This document shows, one piece after another, positions 28,006 through 38,600 of a stretch of DNA of 64,000 bases (position 1 is its first letter; every line of letters starts with the position of its first letter). The position numbers and the translations under genes were made by a program. A model generated the notes under the pieces. The model had not been told where the DNA came from, ran no database searches, and saw only the letters and a list, made by a program, of their open reading frames with translations. Source of the DNA: Corallium rubrum. Lineage: Eukaryota; Cnidaria; Anthozoa; Scleralcyonacea; Coralliidae. The stretch is taken from the NCBI GenBank assembly GCA_964035015.1, contig OZ035998.1:22180326-22244325 (forward strand). Direction: 5' to 3'.

Positions 28006-28720
28006 CTATAATTGTATGGGAATCCCTCCCAAGCAGTATTTACAGCAGTCCCAGAGTCCATAGTTCTTCAAGATTTGCGCTTGGACTATTGTCTTAATCT
28101 GATTACAAAGATTCTTAATTGGATTGAGATCAGGTGACTGTGCATGCCAACCCATGCATGGTTTAGTAAAGAGAAAATCATCGTTATGTTCTAACTGGCT
28201 AATTGGATAGATGTGTGGCATGTTCATTGTCCTGCTGAAATATCCATTCGCTAGGGATTTTGCCAGCATGTGAGTGGTTGGGATGAGCACATTCGCAAGA
28301 ATAACGATATGTAACCTTCTTTATTCAGCCATCCCTCTATACTTTGGTAACAATACTTTGGTAACAAAGCCAACACCTCTTGCACTAATGCATCCCCACA
28401 CGATGATCAAACCACCTCCATGTTTCACAGTTGGCTGGATGCATTTTTCGTTAAATTCCTAGCTCCCCTGCCATCCGTCTGACATAGACCCTGCCATCAC
28501 TTATGTGCATGCAGAAGGAACCGGGACATCATCATGAAAATCATTCTACACAAATGTTCAGCTGTCCAATCCTTGTGGGCCTGTGCAAACTTCAAACGAG
28601 TCTTCTTCTGTCTAACAGTTCGGCGTGGCCTCTTTCTTGGTTTGCGACCCATGTAATCCTGTTGTCAAACTGGATTACAACTAGAGTTTTTCCTAAAACC
28701 TGTAGTCACAAATGGCAATA
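28006..28720 (-). pseudogene. Tc1-family transposase remnant
   Basis: Minus-strand blocks are RVYVRRMAGE, LTVKHGGGLIIVWGCISARG, the catalytic-region FQQDNEHATH (in a shifted frame), and WHAQSPDLNPIKNLCNQIK near the third acidic residue, which is here replaced (NPIK in place of NPIE). Frameshifts and stops break it. The N-terminal DNA-binding part is not visible. A possible right end is near 28870-28880. Confidence 0.8.
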
Positions 28721-30184
28721 ACACCATCAAAAATTGTGGCACAAGCCTTACAATTTATTGAAATTTATTTTTTAGGTAAATGATTAAGCAAAGTTCGTTG
28801 TTAAAAGCAATTACACACTTCTAACTGTAAATGGCTAAGCAAATTGAACTTGAGCGTTCTTTTTGACCGACAGTGTCATAACATACAGCCAATTCAATAG
28901 AGGTTGTCCTTTGAAAATCTTAAAATTAAGCCCGCAATGTATGTTGCAGGGGATTCGTAATTCATTATGGCAAAAATAGCGAGCGACTTTGTTAATATGT
29001 CACTATATCCAGACGGTTTCAATAAAAGGAACGAATTAAAATAGAAAGAACGAATTCACCATGCCCTGTAGAACTGAATTGGTTTACGTATATTGGTTAA
29101 CATTTAGCTGCTAGCTTGCTAGCGGTTGTTAATTATTGACATATCTCTAGTTAGTTTTTCGTGGAAAATACGCTATTTGACACAGGGCTAAGGCCCGGGT
29201 AAAACGACGTACTTTACACATAAAGACAAACTAAATCGTTATTTCGGGTTGACCTCAATTAATTTAAGTTCGACGGTTGAGTCAAACGTCGAACCTTCTA
29301 CAATCAATTCTTCTCTAAGTACCACTATATCAGAACTGTCAAAGAGTATTAGCTGAATGATAAAGAGTACTAAATATTTAAAAATATAGCAGAATATTAT
29401 CATATATCATTTTAAGCGTGCCCTATAGATGGCATTTATAAATCACCATTCAACTGCGGGACGTTTATCTAGGGAAACGCCCTAACCTTGTCTGTTCTAA
29501 ATATTACCTAAAATGGAAAAATATGAGAAAAAAAAATTACCGTGCAAGGTCACTTACGTACAAGTAATAAGTGTGTAATATGTCATACCGTCATCTAAAA
29601 TCAGGAAAATGTATGGAGGATACGTCATTAACTGTAAATTGTTGACTATATTAAATAGAATGCTTGGCACGAAACGTAGAATGTGTGAGGTGTTATGTGT
29701 TCCAGGCCAAGTGTTGATAACCATATGTGACACATCTTTCACTAATAATATTAATCTCTATAGTCAGTTTGCATGGACATTGCATTTATGATTAAACACA
29801 AAGGGAGACAATGCCACAAGCTTATCAAGGTAAATCGTAACTTGAATCAGTTGGATTCCCTTACAATAATATAGGTAATTGTCTTGTATTAGGTTTGACG
29901 AGAATCAAATTCATGATTTCGTCACTGTGTGCTGCATGCATGAAAACGATTGAGTTATTACTGGAAAATCAAGGAAACAGCTGTTCAATAAGATCACGTC
30001 TTGTAATGCAATCTCGAATGCATGGGTGTATATGACGTACATTTTGCTCACTGTAGGCATTCGATAATTAATAAGAACCGGAAATCTTATATTGGACACT
30101 AAACTATGAAGTATTAAAGTTCACATCAACCACTTGCAATATTTCACATCAAATCGACTAGAGAAGAAGTAACGTGTTTCAACC
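28721..30184 (+). other. Upstream region of the TGF-beta-like gene
   Basis: No gene recognised. 28740-28880 may be the end of the Tc1 copy. The rest is single-copy-looking AT-rich DNA that should hold the promoter of the ligand gene; I see no clear TATA box at a convincing distance. Confidence 0.35.
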
Positions 30185-30578
30185 ATGGCGCGGTTGTTCT
30201 TCACTATCGCTACAATATTCTCTCTCGGCCAACTTCTGTCGAAGACCTACAGTCAAGCATCAGCTTCAGTGGTGAACAGACAGGCTGTGGCATCGGAGTC
30301 CCACCCAACAAGTACAAAACCACAAAACAACGGGAACCGTAAAACGTTCGGGCAACAAACCTGCTCAAAGTTCCCCAACAACCAGATAACCCGAAAAGAG
30401 TATATAGCCCTTCTCAGCCAGCATTTTTCTCAGCATTTTCGCCCGGCCGTCTACTCGACAACGAAAGCTCCCCAACTTAAGAAGACGAGTATAACTGTTG
30501 AGAGCGACGAGAAAAAGAGCAAAACAAAAAGACAGAAAGTTGAAGAAAAGAAGAAGCGCATCTTCTTTCCAAATCTAG
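30185..30578 (+). CDS. TGF-beta-superfamily ligand, exon 1 (signal peptide and start of prodomain)
   Basis: It encodes residues 1-131 plus the first base of codon 132 of a secreted signalling ligand. The start ATG lies in a good context (caaccATGG). Residues 1-22 form a signal peptide (hydrophobic LFFTIATIFSLGQLL, then small residues). The following prodomain part is Ser/Thr-rich and ends very basic (KKSKTKRQKVEEKKKR). The exon ends ...CTAG before gtaggt, phase 1. Exon 2 at 48977 begins in the matching phase: the split codon becomes GTA, while the alternative donor 4 bp later would break the frame. The intron is 18,398 bp and full of transposable elements. Confidence 0.85.
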
Positions 30579-30599
30579 GTAGGTAAAAAATAGTAAAAG

Positions 30600-31018
30600 T
30601 TTAGTTATATTAACACGACACCAGGCGTCAGTCTTGTAATGTGTTTTGTGCATGTAAATCAATAGGCAGTTGTATTACAATATACTTTATTGCTAACTAT
30701 AAATTACTGAAACCAAGAACAAGTGGTTCAAGAAAAAAGTTATAAAAAGTCAACAGAAATTTCTGTACTTATATATAGCTGTGCAAGAACGCACGGCAAG
30801 GTACAATATGTGCATGCTGATTATATACCACTCCGAGCAACCCATGAAGTTTTTAGACGTGTCATGCACTCGCTTATCATTTGCATGAATGGTCTAGCAG
30901 GCACAGCTCTTACATCTCACCTTTACTGCCAACATTTTACATTTTACTCGTTTTACACATAGTTATAAATTGATTCAATTCCAAGTGGGCGTGCAATTAG
31001 GACCAAAAAGTGCTTTAG
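30600..31018 (+). other. Start of the ligand intron, no repeat recognised
   Basis: Nothing coding or repetitive identified. Confidence 0.35.
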
Positions 31019-31019
31019 G

Positions 31020-31500
31020 GGCTGTTTTACATTGGGAGCCGGGACGAGACAAGTAAGCGGGACGGGACGAGTTTTCACCCCGGGTTTATATGAGAATGTT
31101 TTCAGGCGGCACAATTTCGACCGGGACGTTTCACAACACAGCTAGAAAGTTGTAAAAACCACAGAATAACAGAGAAATAAATATAATTTGACGTATTATC
31201 AACGGAACTGCTGCCCTCCTAATAGCCGTTATCACTCACTAATTTGTATCGAATAAACAGCTTAAGAATCAAAATAAATACTCGAAACGGTATCCGTCAT
31301 ATCATCCCGGTTAGGCGGGGCGGGGCAGAGCATTTATATGGCGAAAATTGTCCCCCTCAAGCCGGGATTCCGGGACGGGACAAAAACGTCCCAGCAAACA
31401 CATTCTTCATATAAACGAAATGAGATAAATAAAGGGTAAATATAGTAGCGATGCGATCCCGCTTAACGTCCCGTCCCGGCAAACGTCCCGTCCGCCTTCC
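31020..31500 (+). mobile_element. GGGACGGGAC-rich DNA element, long copy (family F)
   Basis: Starts TTTTACATTGGGAGCCGGG and ends with GTCCCGTCCGCCTTCCAAGT. Internal CGGGACGAGAC/GTCCCGGC motifs occur in both orientations near both ends. 31290-31490 matches 16585-16805 inverted. Confidence 0.65.
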
Positions 31501-31876
31501 AAGTATGCCAATGTAATTTTGGCTCTTTGTCTGAGCTTCCGTATAGCTCTGTCGTAGCCTGTATAACGTATGGTGAAGCTGGCAACCGTCTTCATAAGTC
31601 AGTTAGGGTCACTTTAACTATATCTCATATGCTAATGCTAATTACATTATGCTAAAACACTGCCCCTCAAGCTAGCGAAACGACCTAAATAATACTGAAT
31701 AATCAAACTAAAAGAAACTCTTGGGTGACCACAATACGTGGAAGTTTACTGGAAATAGGTTTACTGATGGTCAAACAAAAGCCCAATTTTCCGCATAAAC
31801 ATTAAAAACAACTGAAGTTATTGCAATCATTTATGAAATCCAAAGTAATCAGTCAAAGCTGACGTCATATATAACC

Positions 31877-32265
31877 TTTGAACAGACACACGAAGAAACA
31901 TCTTTTTTTTTTTTCAGTCACATTTGGCGGAATCTTTTTCGATCTCTATAGCAATTTTTCATGCTTTTTCAATGATTTCTAGTCGTGTTTAATATTGTTT
32001 GGTTCATCCCACTGCAACATCTCTTCTTAGCTTCCCCTTTTCAGTCATTTGTTAACCAATTTTTCTGACAAAGATTTTGTTTCGATTGAGCCGCGAAAGT
32101 TGGCGATTTGATGCTGGATTTGATGGATGATATAAACATCTCGCAGAGTTTCTTTCCCCTTCGCGTGTAATTTCGCATGTAAGTGGACTCCACGCACGTC
32201 GAGATTAGCACCCTCACCCGGGCTCCGGGCCTTCGGCCCTTCGCCCGGGCTCGGGGATAAACTTT
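31877..32265 (+). repeat. Repeat R, copy 2
   Basis: Closely similar to 60265-60655 from GAACAGACACACGAAGAAAC through TCAGTCACATTTGGCGG, GTCGTGTTTAATATTGTTTG to the GGGCCTTCGGCCC hairpin. Only the last part is shared with 4240-4537. Confidence 0.8.
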
Positions 32266-32299
32266 CATTGGAGTTTGTGAAAGTAAAGCGGCGTTCACT

Positions 32300-32560
32300 G
32301 CTGAAGGTGAAGTAATACGAACAACAAATTGCTGCACCGTTGTTGCGTTGCAAGTTGAAAAGCGTTGCTGCACGTATTACCACCCACCTGAAACATTGTC
32401 GCACAACACAATGATTTTGTTGCAAGTTGAAACAACATGTTGCAGCAAGTAGAACTGGCTTCCACTTTTTTCAACAAATTTTTTCAACAAATTTTTTCAA
32501 CTTTCACACAACAAAATCGTTGTTGCGTGACCATGTTTAAGGTGCAAGTTGACCGTATTA
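32300..32560 (+). repeat. Block of GTTGCAAGTTG/CAACAA motifs
   Basis: TTGTTGCAAGTTGAAAC-type motifs and TTTTTCAACAAA repeats occur in both orientations. This is probably a small foldback element related in style, not clearly in sequence, to 52430-52800. Ends not determined. Confidence 0.45.
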
Positions 32561-32569
32561 CTTACCTTG

Positions 32570-33370
32570 ACCGACCTTGACCGGTTGGGTCATATTTTAT
32601 GATTAATTGCGACATTTGATATATTTGATACAACCCAAAAAACAACCTCAGCTATTTCATGCGCCAGCTGGGCTATGGCCAAAAGACAAACACGTAGTAC
32701 GGAGATTAAATTATGAGTGATGAACGGAAAATATTTTAGGTGTTAGAAAACAACACTGACAATTCTGGCATACAGGGTCATTTAAATTATCGTCGGTGAA
32801 AAGAAACGATTTTCTGTTGTTGAAGAGCTTTAATTCTTGAAAAATCAGAGTTTTAGCAATGCATGCACCGTCTTTATGAGTATTTAAAAACAAATCAGAG
32901 ATATTGACATCTTGAACTATTTAGTTCAACGATATCTTATGCATGAACTTTTAAATTATATTAAGTGTTTAACCGCCCACCACTGTGCACTCAGCAGATT
33001 AATTACACTGCAAATGAATGTGTTTAATTTGCTCTTATATTAATTAATACAGGCTTACATTTGCGAGTATAAAACGTGTAAAAATGAATGTTCGCCACTT
33101 ATGGCCGAAACTAGAAACACTTCCATAAATTTCAAAAGGTCACACGAATTAAGCAATTTCGTATACAAACAGTATGCAAGCCCTTTACACGGCGCTGTTC
33201 GACACAATTAGAACATGCATGTCACCGTGAACAAGTCTGCTATCGTCAAGTCGATGTTGAGACATGCTTTCAATATTTGAAACGTTTAACTGTACACAGT
33301 ATGCATTATATGACCAAGGCCAAGGTTTTAAAAGCACAATGGAGCAGCGCCATTGAATGTTTAATATTTA
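32570..33370 (+). other. Unassigned intron DNA
   Basis: No gene or repeat recognised. Confidence 0.35.
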
Positions 33371-33374
33371 AAAC

Positions 33375-34540
33375 CAGGGGCGGTGTTGCCCACCGGGACA
33401 ACCGAGGATCTGTACTTTATGTATACATGTTTAGATTTCCTTCAAATTTCCTTGACATTAAGGCCGATTTCCAGTCAGTGGAATTTTGCGAGCGGGCGGA
33501 ATTTTCTTTGTCTTGTGTGCACTCGAGTGGAACTAATCTAATTCAGAGCACAAAAGACAAAGAGAAATTCCGCCCGCTCGCAAAAATCCACTGACTGGAA
33601 ATCATCCTTTATTACGTGATATCTTTTCACGAATCCACCCAATATATCGGGCCAAATGAGCCTGCTCGCAGGCCGTATGATCATGAAATTAACAAAAATG
33701 ATGAAATAGTCCAAAAGCGCTTGCATTTTTTTGTTTTAACTTTAAGTTTAAAGATTTTAACAATTGTAAAATACATATTCATATTTTCATAATCAATCCA
33801 TAAGGACGCGTAGAATAGAGTACAGAGAAAGCCAAATGCCCAGTCCCTATAGAGCCCGCGAACTCAACTAACACCATGGTAACACTAAATCTAAATGTCC
33901 ATTTGTTCCCGTAACTATTTGTAACCTTACCCCTCCCTCCTACAGTAATGATGCGAACAGCAGAAAGCCAAAAATTCACGTGAAAAAGCTAAAATTTCTT
34001 TAAGATTTTCTCGATCTACTTAGATTTTTTGAGATTTCCTGATTTTCCTGACATTTCCTGATTTTCCTGAGATTTTAACTCATCCTGAAATTTTCCTTTT
34101 CAAGTCATGATCAGGATTTCCTGAGAATCAGGAAATTTCCTGCGAAGTGGAAACACTGATCATGGCACCCGTAAGCCACGGACACAGAAACGTGGGCTCT
34201 TCAACGAATATAAGCGATGTTTTTGACGCCAAGGATTTTGGCGGCTTTTTGACGACATTTATATGCTTGTGAAGAAAAGCATTGCGCATTACGCAGGTGG
34301 ATACCGCCTGACGTGCTACCGGCTATAGCTCGTCAAATTTTGCTCATAACTTTGTCCAGAATTGATAGCCATCGCGACACAAACGTCACGGGCTCTGGCA
34401 CTCTCGAATTGAGAATAAGAAAGGATGTTTTGAGCCGAGGGATTAATTTTGGCGACTTTTTGACGATCTCTGTGAAGCGATGCCCTTGACAAGTTAGTGG
34501 CTAGATGGGAACGAGAATACAAGCGATGTTTTTGACGCAT
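33375..34540 (+). repeat. Repeat G, left copy
   Basis: From about 33375 to 34390 it matches the reverse complement of 46341-47325: TTCCTTCAAATTTCCTTGAC, ATATCGGGCCAAATGAGCC, CCATGGTAACACTAAATC, GATTTTCCTGA arrays, and GACGTGCTACCGGCTATAG. The left copy carries a hairpin insertion (33462-33608) that the right copy lacks. No coding capacity recognised. Confidence 0.85.
33462..33608 (+). mobile_element. Foldback hairpin element, copy A, with empty site
   Basis: Arms GGCCGATTTCCAGTCAGTGG...TTTCTTTGTCT and inverse. Flanks are TTAA (33458-33461) and TTAT (33609-33612). The second copy of repeat G reads straight through (GACATTATTACGTG, inverted, near 47235-47250), which gives the unoccupied site with a single TTAT. 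Confidence 0.85.
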
Positions 34541-35037
34541 AAAGCCTGGTTTTCATATGTCGCCGATCGTCGGCGATTTGTGATTTAGATGCATGTTAAA
34601 ACGGGAAGTGCAGCAGCATGTTAAGTAATATATAAAGAACAATGCAGAAAATCAGTGCTTTTATTCTTTTACTTAACATACATCTAAATCATGGGTCGGC
34701 GACAGGGACGTAGCGAGCGGGGGTGTGTGTGTGGGGGGGGGGGGGGGTGCTACACCCCCCCCAACTCAGGTGAAGAAAAAAATTCAGGTAAAATCATGAA
34801 ACAGTCAGGTAAAAAATCAGGTAAATAAATCTGTTAAATTGAGACAGACAAAAGACATTGAAATCTGAAAATTCAGTAAAATTAAATGATATCAGCTCAT
34901 GTAAGGCTTGAACTCTTGAATACACGTGTAATTTTCCCCTTCCGCACCGCAATGGGTCAAATTTCATTGCCACAGGCGCGATTCGCGAGCCAAGGAATCG
35001 CGCATATATCGTATCCCGCAGCGAAACGCAATTGTAA

Positions 35038-35382
35038 TCTGACATCCTTCGCAAAAGGTTAAAATGGTTTAAACTTTTCGAGTTTCGACACTCGTTTCAC
35101 ACCGGAAAAGTTGAAGACACGCAAAAGTTGGTAGCTGCGTTCCCGTCGGCATTCTCACTGGAATCAAGTGGTGCAATTCACAGCGAATTGGCAGTTTTCT
35201 TTGAGTATGCACTGAAGGAGCATAACCGGGAGCAAGATGAACGTCAGTCACAAGGTTTAGAAGCAAAACTCATGACATGCACGATAGCTGCAAAGATCGC
35301 TGTTAAAATTGCCAAAAACCATGGTCTCTATAAGTTAGCTGCAAAGGTTTACAAATTATTCCTAACAGCCGCCCCTTCCGTT
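35038..35382 (+). pseudogene. hAT transposase C-terminal fragment, part 1
   Basis: Open from 35038 up to the BEL/Pao insertion. It ends with ...AKVYKLFLTAAPSV, corresponding to the start of the hAT C-terminal dimerisation domain. It continues in frame at 41277 once the insertion and one copy of the target duplication are discounted. Most of the transposase, including the catalytic region, is absent. Confidence 0.75.
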
Positions 35383-35626
35383 TGTCGGAGACTGGCATTG
35401 TTATTGTTGTTATATCAGATTAATTAAGATTAGTTTAGAATTACATTAATAGAACCTCATTTAATTGGATAAGAGACATGCATGCGATCAGAGCTAAAGA
35501 GAGAATAGTGAAGTGAACATCGTATATTGTGACTGTGATTGTGAGTAAATTAAATCTTTATATAAATTAACCAGAAAATAGAGTGAATTGTGTGATTGCT
35601 GATAAGCGGTGGCAAAGTTTCCGACA
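35383..35626 (+). repeat. 5' LTR of the BEL/Pao element
   Basis: 244 bp, same sequence as 41029-41272. It should carry promoter and polyadenylation signals; none is obvious by inspection. It is followed after two bases by TGGCACCTCCATACGG (35629), the expected place and TGG start of a tRNA primer-binding site; I cannot name the tRNA. Confidence 0.95.
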
Positions 35627-35698
35627 CCTGGCACCTCCATACGGGATTTATGTGAGAAGAGAAGCTTGAAACACAGCAAAGAAACGCGACCTTCGGTT

Positions 35699-38600
35699 AT
35701 GGAGTCTCCCGAATCAACACTGCAAGTCAAGTTAGTACAACTGAAAATAACTATAGATAGGACCGAGAAGATACTTGAAGCTCAAAAGTCCGAGGCGATC
35801 GAACGCCACCAAATAGCTCTCAAGACCACAGCGAACGAAGTTGAACGTCTGAAAAGGGAAGTCGAAGCGCAGAAGATTGCTGCGAAGGATGATTTAAGTG
35901 ATATCGAAAAATGGGTGAGTGAAATCGATGCTAAACTGGAAAGCGCAGACCACGAGAACAGCCGTCTTCAAGAATGGCGAGAAAGTGTGAAAAGACAAGA
36001 TATACACCGACAACGAGATGAAGAGCTTTCATACGAGCGAGAACTACACGAGACGCGCATGAAATTCAAATCAGAATTACAAGCTACCAGCACCAAATCG
36101 ACAACAAATGAAGCAATTTCTGGGCTACAAGCGAAGTTACCTAAGTTAGAGATAACAAAATTCAATGGAACTTATCAAGAGTGGACTCGCTTTTGGGGTC
36201 AGTTTACTGAAACCATCGACAAAGCAGGAATTCCTAGTGTGACCAAATTTGCATACTTGCGCGAATTGCTCGAAGCTAACGTGAGGAAAACGGTAGAGGC
36301 TCTACCATTCACCAGTGAAGGATACAACCGAGCAAAGAGCATACTGCAAGATAAATATGGAAAAGAATCAGAAATCATCAAAGCCTATACAAAGGAAATT
36401 CTTGAACTACCGAACATACCGAACGCCAATGTCAAGAGGATTCGCGAGTTTTATGACAAGTTGATGTACGCTGTACAGTCGTTAGAGACCATGGGGAGTC
36501 TTCAACAGATTAACGGAAACGTGGCGTTAACACTCGAAAAATTGTCTGGAATTCGGGGTGATCTAGTGAGGACCGATCCTAACTGGGAAAGCTGGGATTT
36601 CGTTAAATTAGTGGAAGCATTGCATCTTTGGACGCGAAGAAATCCGATCGACAGTCAATCCTTTGAGTCCAAACCTCGCGACCTCCGTCGCAACCGATTG
36701 TATCACGCACGGCGCCAAGACGACCGACCACGTGGGTGTATATATTGTGAAGATAAGACGCACAAATCCGGTGAGTGCTCTAAAGTGACAGCGACTTCCG
36801 AGAGAAAACAGATACTGGCTAAACGTCGTCTCTGTTTTAATTGCACTGGTGAAAACCACAGAGCGGCAGAGTGCCCGAGTAAACGAAAATGTCAACAGTG
36901 CGACCGACGTCATCACACGTCCATTTGCGATCAGACCGTGAAAATAGAGCCAGAGCGGGAGCCTGGGGAAGAAAATAAAGGCTCGGAAAGACTTTATACT
37001 TCCAACGAGAATGGAGAATGCGTGTTTCCTGTCGTAACCGTTCGAGTAAACGGGGTCCTGTGCAGAGCCTTAATCGACTCTGGGGCAGGGAGTTCGTACG
37101 CTTCCGCCAAGTTGATTCATGTCCTGAACATCGAGCCAGTAGAAGTACAAACCAAGCAAATTGACATGCTCATGTGTACAAAACAAGTCTGTCTGGAATC
37201 GTATCAAGTTAAGATAGAGTCAACAACCAAGGAGTTCAGCATGAAAGCTCATCTGACCAAGGTGGACAAATCTGAACTGCTATCTCTGGAAAATCCGCGC
37301 TACGAGGAACTCATCGCCAAGTATACACACCTAAAAGGAGTTACAATGACAGATCGTGACAACAAGCCAAAACTTCCTATCCATGTAGTGCTTGGTAGTG
37401 GAGACTACGCGAGAATCAAGACTGAAACTCGACCACGCATAGGAAAAGACTGTGAACCAATCGCAGAACTGACCAAACTGGGGTGGTTTCTGATGTCCCC
37501 TGGACAAGAATTTGACAGGAACACAATGTTGCTTACGCAAACCAGCCAATCAGATTACGAGCAACTATGTCGCCTAGATGTACTCGGACTCGAAGACACA
37601 CCGGAGCACGATCAGGGAGTGGTTCATAATGAATTTAAGGAGCAGTTAACAAGAGACCAAGAAGGTTGGTACGAGACAGGATTACCGTGGAGAGGAAACC
37701 CTTTACGTCTGCCCACAAACGAGCGAGGAAGCCAACGTCGCCTCATCAGCCTCACAAGCAAGTTACAGCGTGACGGTCTCACTGCTGAGTACGATTCCAT
37801 CATCCAGGAACAGAAAGAAAGTGGAGTAATAGAGCCAGCCAATAATCCAGCGAAGGGAGTCGAATTCTACATACCCCATAAAGCAGTGATACGGGAGACA
37901 GCGGAGACCACGAAAATGCGAATCGTATACGACGCGTCAGCGAAAGAAACTCCTGATGCCCCATCGTTGAATGACTGCTTGTACCCAGGCCCACCGCTCC
38001 AAAATAAACTGTGGGATGTACTCGTCCATCAGCGAACTCATCCAGTTGTGGTAACCGGCGATATCCAGAAGGCATTCTTGCAAGTTCGGATTAGGGAGAG
38101 CGAGCGCGACGCCCTGAGGTTCCATTGGCGGTGTGGAGAACATTCGAAGTTAGAGACGCTAAGATTCACGAGGGCGCTCTTTGGATTAGCTCCTTCGCCT
38201 TTTCTTCTCGCTGGAGTGATTGAACACCATCTGGAGTCTTGGAAGGAGAAATATCCCGAGACCGTTGCCGAGATACGCAAAAGTCTCTACGTGGATGATT
38301 TGCTCACCGGTGGGCAAACCGTTGCACTAGCACAGCAACACAAAGAGAGAGCGACAGAAATATTCGAAGATGCCAAATTCAAACTCCACAAGTGGAACTC
38401 TAACGACAGTGAGCTAGAGGTGAACGGTAAACCATCGGGAGAGGATGACGAACAATCGTTTGCGAAACAGCAGCTGGGAGGAGAATCAACCGAAACCAAG
38501 ATGCTCGGGTTGAAATGGAACAAGGAAAACGACACGCTGGCCGTCACCTTTCCAACCGCCGACAACAGTGGTCCAATAACCAAACGTAGGATCCTGAGCA

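Noticed and set aside
28870-28880. Precise right end of the Tc1 remnant
   Set aside because: A possible terminal repeat is near here, but no matching left end could be found, so no element boundaries are claimed.
35609-35698. GTG-initiated extension of the BEL/Pao polyprotein
   Set aside because: It begins inside the LTR and crosses the primer-site region; the first ATG in frame is 35699.
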